DNA of 64,000 bases, from assembly GCA_000708835.1 (NCBI GenBank), contig DF237104.1, forward strand, positions 1 to 64,000, read 5' to 3'. Below the pieces are notes generated by a model. That model saw nothing but the letters and a program-made list of their open reading frames with translations. It did no database searches and had not been told where the DNA came from. This document shows positions 36,339 through 54,000 of the stretch, piece after piece. How positions within the stretch are numbered: position 1 is the first letter of the stretch; every line of letters starts with the position of its first letter. Source of the stretch: Klebsormidium nitens. Lineage: Eukaryota > Streptophyta > Klebsormidiophyceae > Klebsormidiales > Klebsormidiaceae. Position numbers and translations under genes: made by a program.

Positions 36339-39300
36339 TCAAGCCGCTACTTGAAAGTCTCCAAAGTCATCGTCCGGCGGAACCTCCTCTTCTTTTCCCT
36401 GTTCTCGCGCTTCTCTTGACGTTTCTCCGACTACGCCGGCACCTGACTGGCCTTGCTCGACTTTAGTGTTAGTGTCAGTGGGCAGGGAGCCCTGTACTCC
36501 TGAGGGCCTTCTTACAGAGAGGGGCTCGGCAGCCTTGGGAGGAGGTTTCAACACTAGACCCTTTTCTGTCGCCTCAACCAGGTTGCCGCTGAAGTTCTTG
36601 AACAATGTCCCGGGCCCCCCTAGCGATTGCTGCTGCGACGAAAATGAGAGGCGCTTCAGATACTTGCAAGCTGAGCTGATTCTAGTTTTCCTAGGTCCCT
36701 TTCAAAATTTTGACGAATTTGAGTCCGGTGCCTGCCGCCCTATGTACGCTGGAGAATATAAACCCTGGAATGGTTGAACAACAACCTTCCAGTACATAAA
36801 CATCCTTCGACCGTCCACCAAAGAAGGTACACAAGACTCGTCAAAAGCTGAATCCTCAAGACCCGGCATAATAGGTACTGACCCATTCAAGGTAGCCTCA
36901 AGAGATTGTTGCCGAGCTGAGAGACGCGGTGGAAGGTCAAGCGCTCCATTAGTGCAAGTTTTTAGGATGAAACACGGGCCGTTCTGGTCTACGAGATGGA
37001 AACCGATGCTTCTCATCTGTCTCGATATCAAGCGCCGAAACTTCGCAACGACATCGACTTCGACTAAGCCGCCTCGAAATTGATAAGATGGTGCCAAATT
37101 GATTCTAAGAATTCGAAAGACGTCTTCGGACGCCACTTCGCAGGCCTCACCTTTTTGGGTATGTCCAGCTTGATGGTGATCTTCTCGCCGGGCTTCAGGC
37201 TGTAGTCCTTGGTCGGCTGCTTCGCATACTCCTCGGCGACCTCCTCAGCTTCCTTTGCGCGCTTCACAAACCTGTGGTTGAGATGGTTAGTGAGACGGCG
37301 AGAAAGACGTCACCCGACCGGATTGACTGCAACGGCACACGGTGTAAGGCGAAGCACGGCCTCCGCAATAGGTGACGATTGGTTGTCTAAGTGCGTACTT
37401 GTGGCGAGCACAGTGCGAAGTCGCGTGCTCAATCTGACTCTGCTTCTTCCTTAGTCTACTTCGAACGGAGAGCGATGCCTTGCCGATTTACCAACCAAGA
37501 CTCCGCTTATTTGTCTGCTAGCCTGCTCACGGAAAGGAACGAGATGCAGCAAAGAGGCGAGCAGCGCGAGAATGTGGGTCCGCCGAGTCAAATACGAGGT
37601 TGGAGCATACTTGACATGGTCGTGCAGCGCCGCCTGAAAGTCGTATGCCTCTGTCCGTTCTCGGAAACCGATGCCGAGAAACGCGTGCCGCTCCTGCTTG
37701 CTCGACGTGTCCTCCACTCTCAACACGAAGAACCTGCACAGCACAGAGCCGCTTTCTCACCTTCCTCAGAAATTGCGGTGCCCAAGTTTCAGCTTCCATG
37801 TGTTTAAGGGAGAGCTCAAAGCTAAAAAACTTTCAGATGAAGCGCGAAAGCTTGAAAATGTCTCTGCCAAGTGCCCAAAATAGAGTCATGCCGGGTAAGA
37901 TAACCTAACTTTGACTCGAGAGCACTGTCTCTGTTTGATTCATGGCTTTGCGCACCCGTCAAGCTTGCCAGGTTAGGTCTGCCAAGTTGTATCCAAAAGT
38001 GCGCCATATGAAGCCGCTGAGCGGACTTGATCCAACCTTTGAACCTTTGCGCAGGGACAAAGCCTGGGACTTGGCGCAGAGGTCAGAATGTACACCAAAG
38101 CTAACTTTGAGAAAGTAGTCCTTATAACTGTATCCAACGCAATGGAAAAAAGTTCGACTCTTCAAAAACGTTGTTATGTTCAGCCGCTCCAAAATTTGTC
38201 GCACAGTGCAGGCGGCAACCAAGAAGCGTCCCCCTAGCACACTGCCATGGACGCCTCTGTTTACATGTTAGCGACTTAAGCACCACCAAAGACGTCGCAC
38301 GAGAATCGAATTTTACTGCAGATACCGATTGTTACTAAGTCGCAACATCGTTGTGCATCAAATCCTTGTCTTTTAGAAATCGAAGCCACGAACGATAGGC
38401 TCACCTGCTGCTGTCAATGACAGCCTCGATCGGCAGTGGCTGGTCCTGTTTCACTGATGCTTGCGCAAACAACTCGCCTGAAGACAGAGTAAAAGACAAT
38501 ATCAGCTGAAGCCAGTTTCGCCTATGTTGAGCGGCTACGTTCGCTGTCAAGCCATGTGAGCTGAAAAGGCTCACTGAAAGCTCAAACTGGCCTTTCTCAC
38601 CTGCTGCAGTAAGGGACCCATTGCAAGTAATGCACAAATAGCGCCTAAAGTTCCAGCATATCTATACTTCTGAATGTCAATTGGACTGAAAGGGGCCAAA
38701 AGCAGAATCCTTGCAGCATAAGCGTAAAACAAGTAAAAAGTTCTGCGGATCACATGCCATCAGAGGCGAGGGTGAAGATCCAATTGGGTGCTTAGAGTCC
38801 GTCATGTTGTGATTCTTCATGCTTCCAGCTAACAAGGTATTGCAAAAGAGTCACCCCACTCGGGTTCTGTTTTCCAATAGAGGCAAGGGCTCAGCTAGAA
38901 ACTTCTGTAAGTTGGCCTTGCGTGACTGTGCTTTACTCACCTGACTTAGAATCTTCCAGCCGGATGGTACATTCAGTTCCTACTGAGAGCAGCTTGAGCG
39001 TCCCTTCCCAGGCCCACTTGTTAATGTTCCAATCATCAGCCCTGGAAGCAAGAGACACGATGAGTAAGGTTCAGATGTTGCGCGCAGCAGGGTCTAATCA
39101 CAAGTAGCTGCACATTGTGGATTGTAAGCCTTTGTTTTGATTCTTGAGCTACAACTCTAGTTAGGCTCAATAAGCAGGACTCTTTTCTTGCATTCCAAGC
39201 GCGAAATGCAGTCGCCCCAAAGAGGAACAAGGCCAGAAAGTATGCATGGCAGAAGACGAAAATGAATGGTTTGCCAACTGATGGACAAGAAAAACCCACA

Positions 39301-39975
39301 CAGCTCCAATAACCTATTAAGGGAAGAAGGATGGGCAGAGACATCACAATCTGCCGTCAAGCTACAAGATGAAGAACTCTAGTTGACTTGCACTGAACTC
39401 CTGGACAGAGTGTTGCTTGGTACATGGTAAGAGCTTGGTTCTGAATTGAAGCCGCAATGGAGAGTCTGAGTCTCTTCAAAATATGTCTGCCAGCATCTTT
39501 GCATGGAGCTGAACCGGATGTTCATGAATCACGTACCTGTATGAGAGGTTGCTCATTCTGGGGGGGATCTGAAAGGAAGGGCTAAAAGTTAGTTCTTGAT
39601 TGCTGCTGCATGTCGGAGGCCCTTCAAGAGAGTTTCTGAAGCTTGCTAAGAGCTGCACCACGTCAAAGCTCACTAACCTCGAGCAAGCGGTCTTGCTTTC
39701 AGGTTCAAAGATGGTCTCAAGATGTTGATGTGAGTGGTATGCCATGTCAAACTCCGCAGAACAGCACCATCTGCACCACAAGAAACCTGTGTATACCAGA
39801 CCCACAAATCCCACACCTAACTCAGGCATATTAAACAGGTGCCCCACCAAACCCTAAAATTGTATGTCAGCTAGCCTACCTTGTAGACATACATTTCAGG
39901 CGCTTTGAAGAGTGTTTGCTCAACTGCAGGGACTCCATCCTCGTCCTCATTCTTGTGGACTTCGGCGGCACTCAT
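36339..39975 (-). CDS. NECAP-like adaptin-ear-binding coat-associated protein
   Basis: Predicted cytosolic clathrin-coat accessory protein (NECAP/DUF1681 PH-like fold) that binds AP-2. Exons: 39975-39880, 39568-39537, 39041-38941, 38477-38405, 37733-37611, 37271-37151, 36632-36339 (840 nt, 279 aa, close to human NECAP at about 275). Conserved family blocks: [88 protein letters not shown]. The C-terminal 98 residues are low-complexity and end [15 protein letters not shown] fits the adaptin-ear motif (aromatic-G-P/D/E-hydrophobic) used by AP/GGA ear partners. The last intron ends GCAGCAG, a NAGNAG acceptor that could add or remove one Gln. Its neighbours TWD40-2 and PI4K gamma also act in membrane traffic. 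Confidence 0.93.
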
Positions 39976-40630
39976 ACTTGAAGCAAAGCAAGAGGAGGAA
40001 AGTGCATGCAGAATGAACAGCTGACTCCTCAGCTCCACGCGCTTCTACTCTAAGCTGTTTGTACGATGCCCCTTTGTACGATGCCCCTATGTACGATGCC
40101 CCTCTCTGGCGACTCTACACAATGCGCCAGCGCCCAGTGCTAACAATCTCTGCTGAGATGCTGTTCAATTTCAAATGTGCTGCCACTGCTTCTTCAGAGT
40201 GGACATGAGAAAGCCACTCACCCAGCTACGCCTCTGAGTCTAGCTTGCAGGTTGACCAAAAAGACCCTATTCTAGGGTTTCAAACACAGGGCCCATTCTC
40301 TGGCCCTTAATTATGCTGATTTAGAGGCCTCGTCAGAAAGCATTTTGCATATCTGAGCGGATTAGTAGAAACCTACCTTCCAGGGTTTCGGGTTTGCAGA
40401 TTTCTTGCACAGTCAACTCATTGAATTGTGTTCTTTGCCCCAATGTGAGAGAAGAAACGCATTGCTCGATGGCAGATATCAAATTTTGCCTTCCTGTCCG
40501 TCCCCACTGGAACTTGAAGTGAAGAGCCATTTCTTCTCCGAAGGAGGGAGGCTCGTCTGGCAGATGGCAAGGTGGTGAAGCAGAAAACAATGGGTCCCTA
40601 AAAGTTTGTCACAGACGGGCTTCATCTGCG
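39976..40630. promoter_or_regulatory. Divergent promoter region, NECAP-like / glycerol kinase
   Basis: 655 bp separate two outward-facing start codons. Three tandem units of GTACGATGCCCC lie at 40061-40103 (about 16 bp each, differing in the last bases). They could be a protein-binding array or simple slippage. No clear TATA box was identified. Confidence 0.5.
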
Positions 40631-46344
<5,714 letters not shown>

Positions 46345-48077
46345 GGTCGACTTGGGTGATCCCCGAGTGCTGAGCAAAAACTTAGTTCGAGCACGAGACG
46401 GCGATGATCGTTGAGAGGTCATAAGTGATTTCCTAACAACCCGTAGATTGAGGTGCTGGTCGCTTTCGAGATCTTGGCGGCTGGAATAGAATCCTACCTT
46501 ATAACGTACAACCCAATTCTCATCACACTTGTATGAGGCTGTCCTGATTTACAAAGCATGCACGATCAGCTTGGCAACATGCATGTACTTCAATCATGAT
46601 GGAACCTGGAACCATGACACGTTTGAACGTAAATCGAATCAACTCTCAATTGCCTGGACATGCATGCCGCCCCTATAGCGAGCACTACTAATCAGACCTC
46701 AGCTAATTAAGGGGAATCCTAGTGTCTTGAGTCAGTCTTCATTATCTTACATGGTATGACATGCATGAGATTTACGGACTGATAGCTACAGTCTCTCATG
46801 TGCATGCTTCAGACAGTTACAGCATGTTCCGCTGAAGCTGATTCGATGGGAGATATAATGCGAGGCGCCTGCCCTGATCGAAAGCTGGCTCAGTGCTCCG
46901 ACGCACCGTCGCGGCATGCGGGTCGATAAACATGCAATCGACGCCGCACGTCATGGCAAAACTCGCTCCGTGGCTGCATGTTTAGCTGAACTTAGGACAA
47001 TCAACGCCATATTCTTCACCTACAATGAGCTTTCAAGCCGCGGCGGCATGCAGGTCGATCGGGAATGATCGCAGCTAGCTCTCGTACCACGGCCAGATTG
47101 AATCAGAGAGAGCGACGAGCATATGCGTGCGCAGACCAGCTATAGTAGAGGGGGGACCATGCTCTCTTTGATTTCACGAATGATGTCAAGGCCACGATCC
47201 TACGATCACAGTCGAATTCAGTGGAAGGGCTTCTGTAGCAAGTACAGATGCCATGAACCACTGTACTTACTCACTTGTTTATCCGTCAAACAAAAGTGGT
47301 TTACATACACTGCGCCAAAGTCCCAAAAGCTTTCAGTGTCCTTTGTTCGCAACTCAGTACGGGCCTAGCCTAACATTGACTCGCCCTGCGGACTCACGGG
47401 GGCGTCTTGACCCTTTTAAAGGCGCGCGCACTGCCATCACCCGCGACCTTGCCTCTGCCGACTAAGCTTGAGATGCACGTGGCAAGCTTCCTGATACTTC
47501 ACTGGTTCCGGCATAATACCTGAAGGACTGAAGGGGCGAAAACGGAACCTGTTTGCCTACGTTCTTACTCACAGCTGATTTTGGCAGATGCGGTCTTCGC
47601 TCCCTTCTAGATACTAAGTCACCGGCTGCATAGATCTCTTTGCAGCTTCTATTCAGTGGTCACAAAAGAAATATCAAACTCTCGTCGCGGATCCGCTCAC
47701 GCTTCTAGTTGAATTCACTAAGTATATCTCACGATTCTCTCAACTCCCGTGTCAAACTTGCTTTCTCCTCCTTCGGAAGGCTCGGCTAAATATCGACGTG
47801 CTATTACTTCTCGAAGAGCTCATTTCTTCGCGTGGTTGGGCCGCCGTTGTCGGAGTCAGCGCCGTCCGAACCCTCTGCACGACGCGTCGCAAAGCATCAG
47901 CCAGCATCAAGATAGAAGGCTGCGACTAACTCAAGATGAGTGGTTACGACCCCGGAGATTGTAGGGACCTAAAATTCCTATACATTCAAAGAGACACAGA
48001 GGCTTGAAGCACCTTCAGGTGCACGGCTCAACCTCCATTCTGCTTCAAGCGAAGCTCCACCTCTGCAGAATCCTGGA
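46345..48077. other. Convergent intergenic spacer, AT-richer, CATGCA motifs
   Basis: This lies between the 3' ends of glycerol kinase (+) and the polycystin gene (-). From about 46,555 to 47,060 at least six CATGCA motifs occur, several as CATGCATG. No exon chain or RNA gene was recognised. The right end probably includes the polycystin 3' untranslated region. Confidence 0.6.
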
Positions 48078-51000
48078 CTAGGCGCCAATTCGATGCGTAA
48101 GCAGAACTTTGTGTTCATAAAGTCCAAATCCTGCACATCCAGAATCCTCTGAAAGTCCCGGACCCTGACCCTCACCGTCCCCGTCATCCATGCCGAAGTT
48201 TTCTTCCTCCTCGCGTCCCTCGACTTCGTGAATCTAAAGATTCCAACTTCAGAAGTGGAGTCTTGGGATTCTTGCCAGACTTCGACACCCCAAATCTCCA
48301 AGATCCTGAAACCCCGGAAGTCAGAGACTCACCGTCTCCGTCATCCATGCCGTCATCTTCCTCGTCCTCACGTCCCTCCGGGATGACGCTCCGCGCGAGA
48401 CCGCCGGCGGCCAGATCGCTGTGAATGGCATCCAGCCGGCCGTGCAGCAGGTCCCCGATGTCGCGCATGCGCAGCTCCAGGTTGCGGACGGCGTCCTGTC
48501 CGGAAAGGGGGTAACATTTTGTCCCAAAAGCGGTCGAGTTCTGTCCGAAAAGCAGTAACGTTCTTTCCGGAAGGCAGAAACTTACTGTCCGGAAACAAGA
48601 TCGCGCTCTCACAAAAGCGAAAACGTCTTTCCGAAAGGCTAGAGGACTCTGTCCGAAAAGCAAGAGGAACTGTGTCCGAAAAGGAGTACTCTGTCCGCGA
48701 CGCAAAAACGTTATGTCCGAAAAGCAGGAACACTCTGTCGAAAAGCAGTAAGCTCCCTTCTGATGGACTTCGGACGCTGTTTGATGGCACTCTGCTCAAT
48801 TGTGTGACACCGTCCTCTTCGGAAAGCAGAACCATTCTGTCCGAAATGCAAAAAGAACTCCTGGGTGGACTATGGACGGTCGGTGACAAGTGCTACGTGC
48901 CAACCCGTTGTGAAGCTCACCTTGAGTTCCAAGAGCTCCGCGTTCTTTTTGGGCTTCTTGGGCTGCTTGAACTGCTTCTTCACGTGCTCGCCGTACTCGA
49001 CCAGGATCTGCTTCGCGATCCGCTCCGGCCGGTCCGCCGAGCCGTCGCGGTCCTGCAAAAAAGCGCGTGACGTCAGCGGTGCGGGGGTTTCGGAGTTGCT
49101 TCTCGGTACGTACCCGGGTCACGGCGCTTTCGCCTCTTCTGGTACGGCATTTATACGCAGTTGACAAGAGAGACTCTGGTCCTGGGGACCCTTAAAACGC
49201 AGGGGATGCTTTCGACGGGGTGCTGGAAGCGTCCAAACGCGGGCAGTACAGGGTTCTGACGAAATCCGGAAAGTCCGGACCTGATGTATTGCAAACTGGC
49301 GCTGCAACATGTTGTCCCTTCATTTTAAGGGCCCTAGCTAGATACCGACGACTCTCTTTGTCGACCGACCATGTGCCATCTCGTGCCTTTACTACGAATG
49401 GATACCGCACGGTCCGGTACGTACCATTTGTAGATACTCGAGACCAAATACCAGCCCACTTCATTATTCTTGATCGCCAACCTGTCGTGAAAAACGTGCC
49501 TCTATCTGGCCACCGGTCTAACCGGCTCCTGCGATGGACACTCGGCCGAAATCGACCAATCAATAGGGAGCCAGCTTTGACTTTCTCGACACTATATCAT
49601 TTCGAGAGGCGCACCTCGAACGGGTCCTGCGTGTAGGCACTGTACCCGGATTCGACCAATCAAATGCCATTCCGAACTCATACAACTCTGTAAAAAACGC
49701 ACCTCCATCTGGCAGCGCCTCTCGAAGATACTCTGCAGCGACTCGCCGTCGATGTTCTTGCCGTCCAGCTTCAGCACCAGCTCGCTCTCCTCCTCCGCCT
49801 CCTCCTCGTCGTGAGTGTCAAGCTCCTTACACTGCGAGCAGTCAGCGAAGAATTGACACCAGAGGAGCAAAAGGCCGTCGGGGCTTTCGTCCTGCTGGCT
49901 AGTTGAGATGGCCTTTGTTGTCCGGTGATGCAGCGAAAATGGATACGGACCACAAACGAAGTGTGGAACGGTACGAGGACGAACGTCCAAAAACGAATTG
50001 ATATCTGTACGGAAGGGACCAACATCCTTTTGATGGACTCTGCGCAAAACGAAAGAGGATATGCCATAAGGCAGGATGAGTAACATCGCCTTTTGAGGAC
50101 GTCCTGAATCAGTAGCTCCAAGCAGGAAACCTGCTAAAGTTCAACCGAAAGCTATGTGAAAGACGCGAAAGTTTTAAATTGAAACTCGACACGACGAAAA
50201 TTACCTCAAGGAGTTCCGGCTGCTGTGAACTCAGTCCACTCTGGCCAAGATGTTCGGAACAACTCGTACTGGTGCATCCAGTCGTTTGGTCACACGTTCG
50301 CAGGGATCGAGGGCGACCGCACAGGCGGTCCGCTCACCTTCGCGTCGCCGGCTTTGGTCGCGCCGCAGCGCGCCTTTCGCCGCCAGACCTTGAGCTGCTT
50401 GAGCAACTTCCTCTGCGAGAGCCGCTTGTTGACGACGGATTGGATGTACCAGTACGCGTACTCCGCGATTTCTTCCGGCATTGTGGGGGCGGTTTCGGTC
50501 TTCTCCTGCAGGCAGAATCAACCCCCCGAAAATTTTCAGTAGGCGGAAGCAAGCCCCCCAAAACGTTGAAGAATGTGGACCCAACCCCCCGGAATGCTTC
50601 ATTCAAACGATGCCTTATACGTTCGCGGGATAGTTACGACCTACATTGAGGGGTTTAGGGTTGTGTAAAAGTAAGGAAAGCCTCAGGGCGCCCTAGCAGT
50701 AAGGGCTGTACTGCAACCAGCGCACTACTATATTTTAGACTTGTTCCGAAAGATATGTAGATACTCCAATTGACAATGTGTGTTTGTTGAGGTCTCCGGT
50801 CCAATCTCGACCACAATATTGAGTCAGAAAACAGGTGAAGAGCCGGAGACATGTGGAAGAAGGCCGTTTGGTCGACTGCCGGAACCGCTTCTTGTAACGA
50901 GCGCAGCAGAGCGAAGCCGTGAGTGTCTTGCCCTCATTGTTTCCCGGTCAATGCCGTGTAGGTTCGAGAGGCGTACTGACCTTGACATCCACAAAGGCGT

Positions 51001-54000
51001 CGACTGCAATCGCAATCCTGCAAGATAAAAAGCAGTGTTTCAGGGCCTGCAGTAAAAGCCAACCGGTGATATAGGTAAGTGTGCCAGACTTGCCCTCAGG
51101 TTTCCCGAACGGATTGGCTCTGTCTCTGGGATTGCCTGCGTCGCGACCATGGATCCAAAAGCGGAAGAAGGGCAAATGTAACTGAAGGGTCCGGTTCTCA
51201 GTAAGTAACATGGATCGTTCGACAGCTTTTGTCGAGACGAGACAAATGAGGACAGCGCTTTGATGACGGTAGCTCTTAGGATGCTCCCATCGATATGCGA
51301 AAAGACCACAAGGTAGGGTGTGAATCACTCACAGGAAGTTCATAATGATGAAAACGATGAACCAGTTGAAGGTCCAGAAGAAGAATTGGCCGGCACCGAA
51401 CTCCCAACCTTGAAGCGTCATCAAGTTATATTCAAACTGCAATACAGAAGAGCTAGTGAGTCAGGATCGTTCTTCAGCACTTGTCGTTACCAATCAAGCA
51501 CTAGCGCTGAACTTGGCTGGATGCAGGGTAGACCGGAAGTGATCTACATTACATCTCCGGAAGGAGGACACGTGTGAAAGTCTTCTGAGAAGGAAGGGCA
51601 ATAAACCTGATTGCGGTATCTCGGAAATTTGCTTCCTGGCTCACTCGAAGATCGAAAAAGTGCTTCCATGGCTCACTCGAAGAGCGCAAAGTATATCGGT
51701 GGCAGCTAGAAAGGGCGACGACCTACCGATGTGTCTCCGAGGATCAAGAGGAAACAACTCGTGATGGACCACCCCAAGCTGCGGAACTGCGAGGGAAGAA
51801 ACGTGAAAGCTCAGGGACAAAATGTCGTTTTCCTCCTGAATAGGCCTCCAAAAGTCTTTGGCAATCTTGCGAAAGGAAGAGCAGAACGCACGGGGTTGGA
51901 GGCCATGTCAAATGACTGTTGGACTCACAAGCAGCCGCTTCCTGAGTCAGTGAAGGCATGAAAAGATCACGGAAACGAAGTACGCAGACGGAATATATGC
52001 AGGAAGGGCGGTCCAGCCTGCTTTTCCACTCAGGAAAGAGTTTGCAGGCCAAAAGCGAACGATTCCGGTTTTCCTCAGATCCGTCACGTTCTAGGCGCAC
52101 GACACCTTTCAGAAGCAGTGGATGCCTTTAGTCAGTCGCTTCTGACGAAGTCGGTCCTCTTCTCCGAGCTTATGAAAACCCTCCAGTTATCTCAATCAAA
52201 GATTTTTTACGAGCTCTTTGTAGCAATACTCCTTGCCGAAAAACACGTCGTTTCTCGAAAACAATTCGCCCACAGAGCAGATTCAGATCTCTGACACCCA
52301 TTGTTGATTCCAATGCGGCTAGGAGAATTTAGGATAGGATGTGAGGCGACGGGCGGGCGCTCACGAAGTCGACGGAGCGTCCGAAGACGATGTGGCCCAT
52401 GAAGGAGTAGCCCAGGAAGACGATGGTCCACAGGATGAAGAAGTTGAGGATGTCGGGGCCCGCCTCCACCAGCGTCCGCGTCAGAACGCCCATGCGCGGC
52501 TGGAAGTGCATGTGCTTCAGGATGCGCAGGATCATGAAGAAGATGCTGCGAGAAAATGAAGAAAGAGATTGTTTTATGGCTCCGTTGACAATGAAAAGGG
52601 AGTTTGGGAGTTTGAGAATAGGTGGGTATGTGCTTCAAAGTGCGCAGAATCATGAAGAAGATGCTGCAGGAAAGCGGGGCAAGAGCTTGTTTCACGGTTC
52701 TGTTGACACATTAAAAAGGACTGTTGAGTTTGAGAACAGGCATTCGCTCTTCTGCGCATGATCATGAAGACGATACTGCTGCGGGGGTGGGAGGACAGCT
52801 GTTATAGGGCGTGATTGGTTTAGCCTCTCCTGTTTTAAATCAGATAATGACATGTGCAAACCTCAGGATGTGCGGCTTACAAGAGATAATGTGTGGAACA
52901 GGGAGAGGGCTTTATGCTCGGCTCCGTTGAAAGCAAAACAGAAAGGTTTGGAGGTCAAGAATGGGTGGGAAATATGCTTCAGGATGGCGCAATGAAGAAG
53001 GTGCTGCGCGCGGGAGCAAGGAAAGCGCTCATCTGACGGCTCGAAAGGATGGCAACAATTTCCAGTCAGCATGGCGCTCACTTGATCCCGTTGATGCCCG
53101 CGTACACGGCGTCATACGAGATGAGGTAGTGGACCTTCTCGAGGAGGTGCGTGAAGTCGTGCAGCTCGGAGCCGTCCTTCTTGAGCTGGAAGAAGCGCGC
53201 CGGCTGCGTCAGGCTCTCGTAGATCTCGTAGCGCGCGCGCGCGTGGAACGTGGGCGCCAAATATGCCACGAAGACGATCCTGCGAAGGTGGATTGTAGAT
53301 TAGATGACGTCAAATGGCCTCTGATTATAGTATTAATATGGAAAGAGATGCAGCTCAGGCGGTCGTAGACCTCGTAGCGCCCGTTTGCGTGGGATGTCGG
53401 CGCCAGATATGCGAAGAAGGGGACTCTGTGAGGGCGGAAGGGATGCGGAAGTTTCGTTGAGAAAGAAAAGAAGAGCGGAAACGTTGGCGGTTGAAGTTGG
53501 CAAAGGGCTGTTCAGATGATCACATTCTACCGCGAGGCCCGCAGAACGATGTGCCGGAACTCAGAAGGCTGTTTGTTGGGGAGAACAGCGCGTAGTTAAA
53601 GGGAAAGTCGCACAAAAGAGAAGGACTGGTTCTACGATGATGGCAGAAAACGGAGGAAGTACCACGCATGCCGGCGTAAAGAAGGCGAGAGACTGGAAGA
53701 AGGGCAAATTATCCGCGCTCGAAACTCTGAAAGGGGTTTCAGATTGTTGCGAACAGCACTCCGTGGCACTACTTCACACTGATGTTGGACCGGCTGCTCG
53801 CAGAAGTTGCTGAGGTCATCCCTTGTTTTGCTCCTTCATCAAAAATCGTCGCAGAAATTGCAAGGCACCGCAGGAAGTTGCTGACAAGTAGCAATACTAA
53901 TCCGAATGAAGTCAACGGATGTCCTCTCCAAAAGAACGCAAAGATACTCATGGGCGCACAACCAGCGCAGGCTTCCGACAAGCTCGTCAGCCGCGCGACA

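Noticed and set aside
48184-48705. Minus-strand frame of 173 codons that looks like a repeat-rich separate protein.
   Set aside because: It is the polycystin exon 25 joined to translated intron repeats. The acceptor at 48495 and donor at 48332 explain it.
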